Below, one piece after another: positions 34,141 to 43,205 of a DNA stretch of 64,000 bases (the stretch's first letter is position 1; each line of letters begins with the position of its first letter). The stretch is taken from positions 19,859,656-19,923,655 of the forward strand of contig NC_059348.1 of NCBI RefSeq assembly GCF_019703515.2, read 5' to 3'. The position numbers and the translations under genes were made by a program. The notes beneath the pieces were generated by a model that saw only the letters and a list, made by a program, of their open reading frames with translations, was not told the origin of the DNA and searched no databases. Origin of the DNA: Myxocyprinus asiaticus (taxonomy: Eukaryota; Chordata; Actinopteri; Cypriniformes; Catostomidae).

Positions 34141-34801
34141 CCGGCGTTGCCTCAGGCCGGGGAGCCCCCGGCATGACGTACATCCCCCCTTCCACTCCGG
34201 GGGAGGCGTGCCTTGCACCCCGACTGCCAGCGGGACATCCCCGCCTTCCTCGACCTGGGAGGAGACAGGAGGGAAAGAACAACGACAACAAAACAAAATA
34301 GGCGAGGGAAAGGCCAACACGGAGCAACAGAGAGAGAGAGAGGAGAGAGAGAAAAAGAAACTCACCAGTTCTCTGATGCGCCATCGCGTGGTCCTCGATC
34401 ACGCCTCCACCCTCTCAGGCGGCGGACCGGAGTCAGACCTCCGACCCCCAGCGGGCAGAATGCCCCTCCGCGTTCCCGGCGTCACGTGGGGACACTCCTC
34501 CGCCCCTGGCAGCGGCCCTACCACTCCAGGCGGTCGGGGAGTCACTTCCCTCCTCCCCCCGTGGACGGCGGTCTTCTCTCGACCCCTCCACGTTCCCGGG
34601 AGACGGCAGGGCACTCCTCCGCCCTCGGCAGCGGCTCCCTCGCTCCAGGCGGTCGGGGAGTCCTGTCCCCACTCGCCTCGTGGACGGCGGCTGTTCTCCG
34701 CTTCCGGGTGGTCGGGCTACTCCGTCCCCCATTGGATGGAAGCGGCGCTCCCCTGGGTGGACGGCAGTGTCGAGTACTCTGCGACGGGAATCCCTCCTCT
34801 T

Positions 34802-34819
34802 TCCCGGGTTTCGGCACCA
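34802..34819 (-). promoter_or_regulatory. Primer-binding site for tRNA-Phe
   Basis: The plus strand reads TCCCGGGTTTCGGCACCA, the 3' end of vertebrate tRNA-Phe including CCA as I remember it. One base separates it from the LTR. This fixes the element's orientation as minus. Confidence 0.8.
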
Positions 34820-34820
34820 G

Positions 34821-35058
34821 TGTGAGGGGTTCGGTGGAAAGGAGGAGGCGAGAGAACCGGCTTGACAACTTAAATAATAGTTTAATAATAAACTTAACCA
34901 AAAACACACAACCAAAAACCACACAGTACAGCTGCCTGCAATTCTCTCTCTCTCGAACCGTCGTCCCCGGCCGCCTTTATCCCTCGCGCGCCCCATCAGG
35001 CTGATTGGGGACCGGGCGTGCATCATTCCAGCCCGGCCCCACCCTCCTCGGCTCTACA
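34821..35058 (-). repeat. 5' LTR of the second small LTR element
   Basis: A 238-bp terminal repeat, TGTGAGGGG to CTCTACA on the plus strand. Confidence 0.85.
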
Positions 35059-35063
35059 GATGT

Positions 35064-36082
35064 ATTGTAACGAACAACAAAAAAACAACATAAATTGCAT
35101 TCACATAAATCTTGTACAATGACTTTAAATTACTGTGGGTTACTTGTACTCAATGTTACCCTCTTTTCTCTTCACAGGCTTTATGGTTGTTTCTCCTTGT
35201 TGGTAAGGTAAGTTTGATATTTCTCTATTTAGAATTGAATTACCTGTCCTTCACTCTTGTAAAGCTGATGTTTATTTGTTTTAGTTATTAGTTGATTCAG
35301 CTAATTTAATTATAATAAAGCTAGTTGATTTGCAATTCCACTTTCTACCATTTCCAGAAGATGAGCATGTTCAGTTTCTGTATCTCTTCAACACAGGGAA
35401 TTTAAAGGACTCGTTCACGGGTGGCTCGCCAGTCCAACCCCACCTCGCACACAGGAAGAGTTGAGACAAATCCACGATCCAGGAATGATTCACACTTCAC
35501 TCAATCCACATCCAGATTGGACCAATTCAGCAGCTTGAACATCAACAGAACTCACACAATACATCAGCAGAAAAAGAAAAAAAAATGACCTTCAATACAC
35601 AAGGCCAAAAGAATAATTAGTATTTGATACTATATACACATCGATTCAACTTCAATACAATTCCTAATAAAACAACAACAAATTATATCCATGCATATGA
35701 CCCTATGCAATACATTGTCTCTTTGTGCAATTGTTTCTCTTTAACAATAAAGACATTTCACTTAACTATGTGTAATTGCCTGTATAATCACCGTGTCTTA
35801 ACATACAAATGCACATTAACGTTTTCATTTCACATAAATGGCAACATTTCTTTTCCATTTTACACTTATGCTGAATTTACCATTACTACTCTATCAAATG
35901 AACATTAATCATTTGATAGAACACACTTAATATGACCTTTGTCCATCTTAAGTAAAAGAGCTATATTAACTCACCAAGAAAATGTATTTACATGCACATC
36001 GGAAGATCCAGGTAATTTCCGGATGATACACGTTCCAAGATGTCTTTTTCAAGCATTCTCTGCTTCTCTCTGAACTGTTATT
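35064..36082 (-). other. Retroviral element interior, no gene recognised
   Basis: AT-rich DNA between the small LTR element and Tc1. By position it should hold gag or leader sequence, but no motif is visible on either strand. Confidence 0.45.
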
Positions 36083-36084
36083 TA

Positions 36085-37617
36085 CAGGTGCATCAGTAAT
36101 TCAACTTAAATTGTGAAACTCATGTATTAAATAAATTCAGTGCACACAGACTGAAGTAGTTTAAGTCTTTGGTTCTTTTAATTGTGATGATTTTGGCTCA
36201 CATTTAACAAAAACCCACCAATTCACTCTCTCAAAAAATTTGAATACATCATAAGAAACATTTTAGTGAATTGTTGGCCTTCTGGAAAGTATGTTCATTT
36301 ACTGTATATGTACTCAATACTTGGTAGGGGCTCCTTTTGCTTTAATTACTGCCTTAATTCAGCGTGGCATGGAGGTGATCAGTTTGTGGCACTGCTGAGG
36401 TGGTATGGAAGCCCAGGTTTCTTTGACAGTGGCCTTCAGCTCATCTGCATTTTTTGGTCTCTTGTTTCTCATTTTCCTCTTGACAATACCCCATAGATTC
36501 TCTATGGGGTTCAGGTCTGGTGAGTTTGCTGGCCAGTCAAGCACACCAACACCATGGTCATTTAACCAACTTTTGGTGCTTTTGGCAGTGTGGGCAGGTG
36601 CCAAATCCTGCTGGAAAATGAAATCAGCATCTTTAAAAAGCTGGTCAGCAGAAGGAAGCATGAAGTGCTCCAAAATTTCTTGGTAAATGGGTGCAGTGAT
36701 TTTGGTTTTCAAAAAACACAATGGACCAACACCAGCAGATGACATTGCACCCCAAATCATCACAGACTGTGGAAAGTTAACGCTGGACTTCAAGCAACTT
36801 GGGCTATGAGCTTCTCCACCCTTCCTCCAGACTCTAGGACCTTGGTTTCCAAATGAAATACTAAACTTGCTCTCATCTGAAAAGAGGACTTTGGACCACT
36901 GGGCAACAGTCCAGTTCTTCTTCTCCTTAGCCCAGGTAAGACACCTCTGACGTTGTCTGTGGTTCAGGAGTGGCTTAACAAGAGGAATACAACAACTATA
37001 GCCAAATTCCTTGACACGTCTGTGTGTGGTGGCTCTTGATGCCTTGACACCAGCCTTAGTCCATTCCTTGTGAAGTTCACCCAAATTCTTGAATCGATTT
37101 TGCTTGACAGTTCTCATAAGGCTGTGGTTCTCTCGGTTGGTTGTGCATCTTTTTCTTCCACACTTTTTCCTTCCACTCAACTTTCTGTTAACATGCTTGA
37201 ATACAGCACTCTGTGAACAGCCAGCTTCTTTGGCAATGAATGTTTGTGGCTTACCCTCCTTGTGAAGGGTGTCAATGATTGTCGTCTGGACAACTGTCAG
37301 ATCAGCAGTCTTCCCCATGATTGTGTAGCCTAGTGAACCAAACTGAGAGACCATTTTGAAGGCTCAGGAAACCTTTGCAGGTGTTTTGAGTTGATTAGCT
37401 GTTTGGCATGTCACCATATTCTAATTTTTTGAGATAGTGAATTGGTGGGTTTTTGTTAAATGTGAGCCAAAATCATCACAATTAAAAGAACCAAAGACTT
37501 AAACTACTTCAGTCTGTGTGCATTGAATTGATTTAATACACGAGTTTCACAATTTGAGTTGAATTACTGAAATAAATGAACTTTTCCACAACATTCTAAT
37601 TTATTGAGATGCACCTG
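36085..37617 (-). mobile_element. Tc1/mariner-type DNA transposon
   Basis: Flanked by TA target duplications (36083-36084 and 37618-37619). Long inverted terminal repeats start CAGGTGCATC on both ends. The right arm runs about 210 bp (37400-37617). The left arm (36085-36260) lacks a block of about 49 bp just inside the terminal ten bases, when compared with the right arm. One transposase frame fills the interior. It sits in the leader or gag region of the retrovirus-like element and is among the youngest-looking insertions here. Confidence 0.9.
36359..37354 (-). CDS. Tc1 transposase, open but with an early stop
   Basis: 331 codons. Translation probably starts at the internal Met of MGKTADLTVVQ (codon 13), as in relatives. 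The N-terminus has paired helix-turn-helix text (TIIDTLHKEGKPQTFIAKEAG and a second at VKASRATTHRRVKEFGY), with a GRKRCTTNRE linker between. The catalytic DD34E triad is complete: D in LFSDESKF, D in FQQDLAPAHTA, and E in NPIENLW, 34 residues after the second D. The frame ends ITSMPR at a TGA; in-frame text after that stop reads as the usual C-terminal tail (IKAVIKAKGAPTKY) before a second stop, so about 15 residues are lost. The enzyme cuts and pastes the element at TA sites. Whether the shortened protein works is unknown. Confidence 0.9.
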   Translation of the reverse strand: MVSQFGSLGYTIMGKTADLTVVQTTIIDTLHKEGKPQTFIAKEAGCSQSAVFKHVNRKLSGRKKCGRKRCTTNRENHSLMRTVKQNRFKNLGELHKEWTKAGVKASRATTHRRVKEFGYSCCIPLVKPLLNHRQRQRCLTWAKEKKNWTVAQWSKVLFSDESKFSISFGNQGPRVWRKGGEAHSPSCLKSSVNFPQSVMIWGAMSSAGVGPLCFLKTKITAPIYQEILEHFMLPSADQLFKDADFIFQQDLAPAHTAKSTKSWLNDHGVGVLDWPANSPDLNPIENLWGIVKRKMRNKRPKNADELKATVKETWASIPPQQCHKLITSMPR

Positions 37618-37619
37618 TA

Positions 37620-38425
37620 TATCAGAGTTTGGAGCATTGGATCTCCTGGAGCAGCAAAAGACATCCGCTCGCATCAGAGGTTCATGCAGAAAAGAGCGAA
37701 CTTGCGTGCAGTCGCTCCGTAAAAGTGGTGCAATAGCGGAAATTTAGTGACATTAATGAAGATGCAATCTCAATGAATACTTCACAAGGTAAAACATATC
37801 ACTATTGGAGATATTTATAACCTTCAATATTTTATAGTTATATATTTTTATATGAATAATGCATTTATTTGCTGTCTTACAGTCACTCTGTTAGCATCTT
37901 TCATACTTTTAATCTGTTATTTAATTTTCTGTTTATTTCGTCTCTGTTACTAACCTCTAGTAACCTGGGTTACACTTATGTTGTAAGACTCATTTTACCA
38001 GGACAGTAAAAATGCTCGTGACACAGTGGCTCTGATAGCTTGTTGTGTTACAGTTGCTATAATGCTGACACGAACGCACAGGTGAGAGGCTTCGACCTGT
38101 GGCTTATGGGTTACTGTTTCGCAATGTGCGAATTTCACTGTGTTCTCTCCTTGGTGGACGTTAATTAGGTGACCTGGCACCGCTCTGTAACATCTTGGCG
38201 AAAGCGTTAATTGTTAAATAACAACAACAGCAGGCTTTGAGCAGACTATCGTAAACTTATCAACCCCTAATCCACTCTAAGAGCACTTTCACACCACACT
38301 GGCTTATGCTTGGCAAGTCATGAGAGAAGTCAATTGTCAAACAGAACCAAATTTTGAACTAATGGTTCAAGTTATTACTTTGGATTCTTATGCATACACA
38401 CTGTGACAAACTGGCACGTTGTATG
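37620..38425 (-). other. Retroviral element leader, no gene recognised
   Basis: Between Tc1 and the primer-binding site. The only frame of note, 38180-37995 on the minus strand, has no recognisable motif. Confidence 0.45.
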
Positions 38426-38442
38426 CCTCACGTGGGGCACCA
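38426..38442 (-). promoter_or_regulatory. Primer-binding site, tRNA-Met(elongator)-like
   Basis: The minus strand reads TGGTGCCCCACGTGAGG. The vertebrate elongator tRNA-Met 3' end, as I recall it, would require TGGTGCCCCGTGTGAGG, so 15 of 17 bases match. Four bases (TTAA) separate it from the LTR end at 38447. Confidence 0.65.
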
Positions 38443-38610
38443 TTAATGTTGTGCACTATGTTCAGGAGCGGGTTTGGTTATTAGCAATAATTACTAATTA
38501 TCAAAGATAATTATCAATTATTAAAATCAATGTTAGCTTTTTGATCCTTTAAATCAACAGTCATCACAGATAACCATCAATTATCAAATAGAATATCAAT
38601 AGAATATTAA

Positions 38611-38849
38611 TGTGACAAGGAGGAGGGCGGGGCGGGGCCAGACCGTGACTATGCACGCCCGGCACCCAATCGAGCTAATCAGCCGAGGAGAGGGATAAGT
38701 GCAGTGGAATGCGGCAGTTCGGGAGAGAGAGAGCCACTTGCAGCTGCAGTGTGTGTGTTTATGTTTTGTGTATTTTGTTTTCATTAAACAGTATTTTGAA
38801 GGTTCAACCGGTTCCCGCCTCCTCCTTTCCCAACCTTAACCTTGTTACA
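38611..38849 (+). repeat. Solo LTR of the small tRNA-Phe-primed LTR family
   Basis: Starts TGTGACAAGG and ends CCTTGTTACA, with an ATTAAA poly(A)-type signal near 38784. A perfect ATTAA duplication lies at 38606-38610 and 38850-38854. The 3' LTR of the host (about 15258) shows the undisturbed target. It is homologous in reverse to the LTRs at 1806 and 33904. A solo LTR arises by recombination between two LTRs. Confidence 0.85.
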
Positions 38850-39536
38850 ATTAATAAGGATTAATATCACCGGGGCACCACCCTGGAATCAGGGACTAAT
38901 AATCAGAGAGTATAGCAGTCTCAATATAGGATTGTTCTCTTAGCAAAGTCGATGTCCGGAGAACATCAATATTCAAAACGAAAACAATGAAGGCTTTGAA
39001 TCTGAGCACTGACATCCCCTGCCAGCCCTTGACACAGGTGTATGCAAAACAAACCAAAACACTTCTCTGTAAAGTATAACAAAGTTTATTGATGCAGTAA
39101 TATCAATTAATAATCAATACAATGCAGTCAATAAACTTCCGTTCCCTATCTGTCACTCACTCGACGTTGTGTCGATGTAGTGACACTAGGGGTCACTCTT
39201 GGGAGCCCGAGACAGCTCTGGTCTTTGATAAAAGGCCAATGAAAATTGGCGAGTGGTATTTGCATACCACTTCCCCAGACATACGGGTATAAAAGGAGCT
39301 GGTATGCAACCTCTCATTCAGATTTTCTCTTTGGAGCCGAACGGTCGATGTTTACTGAGCTGACTGTTCATTCACCTCTGCTGGATCTGATGGCACATTT
39401 CAGCGGCTTCTCCCTCCTCTGCACTGGTGCACTGCAGAGAACGCCCCTGGGCGCTTCGGCAGAAATAAGAGAGTCTATTTATCTAAAAGAGTATATTTCT
39501 CTAAAAGAGCGGCACACACGGAACATCTTTTTAAAG

Positions 39537-40551
39537 ATGCCTTTCCGTTTGTGTGTTATTCCTGATTGCGGTCGTTATCTCTCAATAATATTTTCTGACG
39601 GTCACGATCGCTGTCTTTCATGTCTGGGCGCAACCCACGTGGAGACAGCGTTCGTGGATGGATCACGTACTCATTGCAAGAACATGACCTTGGCAACGTT
39701 GCGGTCGCGGCTTGCTTTCATAAGAAAGTATGAGGGTATGAGGACAGCGCGGCTAACACTGAGGGCGATTTGGGGACCCCAATGGGACCACCTCCGCCGG
39801 GTATCCCTCCACGGACTTCCCATTCCCCAGCACGCTCGTCTGCCCCGATCGGGCTTCCGGATGAGTCCGCTCAAAGCAGCCACGCCCTGCTCCAGTTCCT
39901 TTCTTCTCGGAAGTGCACGAGGAGCTGACAAGGTCATGGGAGGCACCTTTTACTGCCCGGTCCCGATCTTTCAGCTCCCCCGCCCTCACTACCCTCGATG
40001 GTGGGGCGGCCAGGGGCTATTCGGCGATTCCCCCAGTGGATAAGGCGCTCACGTTGCACCTATACCACCTGGCGTGGGCACCCAAAGCTCCCGTCCAAGA
40101 CCTGTAGGTTTACGTCATCCCTCATGGCCAAAGCCTATAGTGCCGCTGGACAAACCGTCTCCGCCCTGCACGCTATGGCTTCCTGCAAGTCCACCAAGCC
40201 AAGGCGCTAAAGGAACTGCATGAGGGTAGTTCCGCCCCAGATTTGATGCAGGAGCTGCGCTCGGCGACCGACCTTGCTTTCTGGGCGACGAAGGTCACGG
40301 TGCGGTCTCTTGTGTGGGCGATGTCCACCTTGGTGGTCCAAGAGCGCCACCTTTGGCTCAACCTGGTCGAGATGGATGAGGCCGACAAGGCACGGTTCCT
40401 TGCTGCCCCCATTTCCCAGGTTGGCCTATTCGGCGACACCGTCGAGGACTTTGCCCAGCAGTTCTCGACAGTGAAGCAGCAGACGGAGGCTATCCGGCAC
40501 ATCCTGCCCCAGTGCGGCTCAAGATCTTGCACCCCCCCACCCCTGCGGTGA
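39537..40551 (+). pseudogene. DIRS gag-like protein (copy B, broken)
   Basis: The likely start is the ATG at 39537 (MPFRLCVIPDCGRYLS), within a frame that is open from 39246 to 40043. The HDRCLSCLGATH cluster is the counterpart of that in copy A. The later part, 40243-40551, has MSTLVVQERHLWLNLVEMDEADK and FGDTVEDFAQQFS. Internal deletions shorten the first frame compared with copy A (about 39735 and 39860). Confidence 0.65.
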
Positions 40552-40609
40552 CTGCACCGGCTCTGCCGCGGGGTGGAGCCCACCGCAGGAAGCAGACGCC
40601 ACCCATCTC

Positions 40610-41860
40610 ATGACCAGCTGCCAGTTCAGCAAAAGAGCGGTTTCCTCGTTCCCTGGGTCACATACCCGGTGTCGCATACATCTTCACGAGGGTCGCAGAG
40701 GCAGCCCTTGCCTGTTAAGGGAAGTGGGCATTCGCATCCTCAACTATCTCGACGATTGGCTAATCCTAGCTCACTCTTGGGATGTGTTGTGTGCACACAG
40801 GGACCTGGTGCTCTCGCACCTCAGCCGACTGGGGCTTCGGGTCAACTGGGAAAAGAGCAAGCTCCTCCTGGTTCAGAGTATCTCTTTTCTCGGTTTGGAG
40901 TTGGACTCAGTCTCGTTGACGGCGCGCCTTAAGAACGAGCACGCACAGTCGGTGCTGACCTGTTTGAAGGCATTCAGACAGACAACAGCGGTTCCACTGA
41001 AACTCTTTCAGAGGTTCCTGGGGCATATGGCATCCTCAGCGGTGGCCACTCCGTTCGGGTTGATGCATATGAGACTGCTTCAGCACTGGCTTCAGACTCG
41101 AGTCCCGAGATGGGCATGGCGCCACGGGACACATCGCATGGCCATAACGCCGATCTGTCACCGCCTCTTCAGCTCTTGGACTGACCTCATGTTTCTACGG
41201 GCAGGCGTTCCCCTAGAGCAGGTCTCCAGATGCGTCATGGTTACGACAGATGCCTCCAAAATGGGCTGGGGCACTGTATGCAGCGGGCACGCAGCCACCA
41301 GCTTATGGACGGGCCTGCGGCTGCGTTGGCACATCAACTGCCTCTAGTTGCTGGCAATTCTGCTCGCCCTGCGGAGGTTTCAGCCGTTGATCCAGGGCAA
41401 GCATGTTTAGTTCAGACAGACAACACGGCAACGGTAGCATATGTCAACCATCAAGGCGGCCTGCGCTCCTGTTGAATGACACAACTTGCCCACCGTCTCC
41501 TCCTCTGGAGTCAGCAGCACCTCGAGTCGCTGCGAGCCACTCACATCCCGGGCGACCTCAACACCGCAGCGGACGCGCTGTCATGGCAGGTTACCCTCAG
41601 GGGAGAGTGGAGACTCCACCCTCAGGTGGTCTAGCTGATTTGGAGTCGAGTCGGGCAGGCACAGGTAGACCTGTTCGCCTCCCAAGAATCCTCCCACTGC
41701 CCGCTCTGGTACGCCCTGACAGAGGCACCTCTCGGTATAGATGCGCTGGCACACAGCTGGCCCCCTGGACTTCGCAAATATGCTTTTCCCCCAGTGAGCT
41801 TACACAGACTCTTACACGAGATTCTACAATCTCCGGGTGGAACCGGTTTCGTCCTGTGTA
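40610..41860 (+). pseudogene. DIRS RT C-terminal half and RNase H (copy B)
   Basis: The frame 40610-41347 opens in deleted RT sequence. It then has the intact catalytic NYLDDWLILAHSWD, WEKSKLLLVQSISFLGLELDS, and RNase H VMVTTDASKMGWGTV up to a TAG at 41345. The RNase H aspartate segment VQTDNTATVAYVNHQGG follows in another frame. The later part (41640-41830) has VDLFASQESSHCPLWYALTEAPLGIDALAHSW and then jumps to the recombinase end (text for RFYNLRVEP at about 41821-41850), showing that the recombinase was deleted. Confidence 0.8.
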
Positions 41861-42627
41861 ATGGCACGCAGGTAAGTCTGGGACAGCTGGCCGGGTGTAT
41901 CACTTACAAAAAGAGCCTTTCACCTCCCCTGAGCTGAAGACTTGCGCCATTGACTCCCAGTAGTGTTCACAAACTGTATTCCCTGGTTGATTTCCTCTGA
42001 GCCCTGTAGCAGACAAGTTTGCAGAGAAACTCGCTGCCGGCTCAGTACACATGCTAACTAATCCCTGTACTGGGGTAGGTGCTCTGCATGTGGTGGTTCC
42101 CCGTAGGTAACCCCATGCGACGTATATCTTCTGCTAATTCGTTTCCCTGTTGGTAAACTGCATTTCCTTGGGCAGAGGCCCCTCTGCCCCAGTCACCATG
42201 CTTGTAGAAACTCCTCCCCCACAGGGTAGGACCTACCATGAGACTTCTCCACATGGCATACTTCCGACAAAGCTCGGCAAGACCATGTGACGTATATCCA
42301 CTCAAAATCCCCCCCCCCCTTTGGGCGGGGTGTGGTCTCCATGGTGTCTTCCCCTTGGGAGTGACACCCACCGACTAGACCTGGTGGCCCCAGTTGGTTA
42401 ATTCCTTTTTATGGGGAGAGGAAAAAAAAGGGGATAAGAGGCCATGACTGGGCTAGCCCGTCTCTATCTTTTGGGTAGTCGACTTGTCCCCAAAGGGCCG
42501 TTCAACACTCATAACAGTGTTGGGGGAGGTTACGTGTCAGCCTGGTGCGATGGCTACGAGGCACACAGTGGTCTGCCCGTCACACACCGCCAGTTCACAT
42601 AACACAGTTCAGCCATTTGCGGTATTT

Positions 42628-42745
42628 CGTATAGGGACCCCTAGTGTCACTACATCGACACAACTTCGAGTAAGTGACAGATAGGGAACATCCTGGTTAC
42701 TTGCCTAACCTCCGTTCCCTGATGGAGGGAACAAGACATTGTGTC
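42628..42745 (+). repeat. Internal complementary region of DIRS copy B
   Basis: Complementary to both outer ends of copy B, in the same arrangement as 28222-28334 in copy A. Confidence 0.8.
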
Positions 42746-43205
42746 CCTCCTGCCACAACGCTGGACTACCCGCTGAAATGGCCGGGACCTTGTCTCGGCT
42801 CCTCAGCACAAAACCTGAATGAGTGGTTGCATACCAGCTCCTTTTATACCCGTATGTCAGGGGGAGTGGTATGCAAATACCACTCGCCAATTTTCATTGG
42901 CCTTTTATCAAAGACCAGGGATGTCTCGGGCTCCCAAGAGTGACCCCTAGTGTCACTACATCGACACAATGTCTCGTTCCCTCCATCAGGGAACGGAGGT
43001 TATGCAAGTAACCAGGACGACTTCCAACTATAAATTAAACAATAACATGATTAGATATGGTAACAAAATAAGGCTATAATACATAAGAGGAAGGTATGGG
43101 TGTGTGGGTGTGTGTGCGCACGTGTGTTTAAGGAGTGACGTGCGCAAAATGGCAGACGTGGCTCTCATGGAGAGTATGTCACGTGAGGTTTCTGGCCAAA
43201 GAATA

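Larger units (their letters stand above)
33904..35058 (-). mobile_element. Small non-autonomous LTR retrotransposon (TRIM-like), second copy
   Basis: Terminal repeats of about 237 bp (33904-34140 and 34821-35058) flank a 680-bp GC-rich interior. A perfect 5-bp target duplication, GATGT, lies at 33899-33903 and 35059-35063. The primer site beside the minus-strand 5' LTR matches 18 bases of the tRNA-Phe 3' end. The interior contains repeated CTCCGCCC-type and GGCGGTCGGGGAGTC segments. Its long GC-rich frames (for example 34433-35026 and 34213-35004) cross LTR boundaries and have no known domain. It is inserted just upstream of the protease remnant. Confidence 0.85.
39141..43019 (+). mobile_element. 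DIRS-1-like retrotransposon, copy B (internally deleted)
   Basis: Begins GTTCCCTATCTGTCAC, as copy A does, and ends after AACCAGGAC. The host 3' LTR at about 15530-15550 gives the empty site and shows no target duplication. It keeps the inverted terminal repeats (from about 39160 and to about 42970), part of gag, part of RT, RNase H and the internal complementary region. The recombinase and the N-terminal half of RT are deleted, so it could move only with help. Confidence 0.9.

Noticed and set aside
34088..35026. Long GC-rich frames (up to 263 codons)
   Set aside because: They span the interior and LTR of the second small element, are not shared in frame with the first copy, and have no domain.
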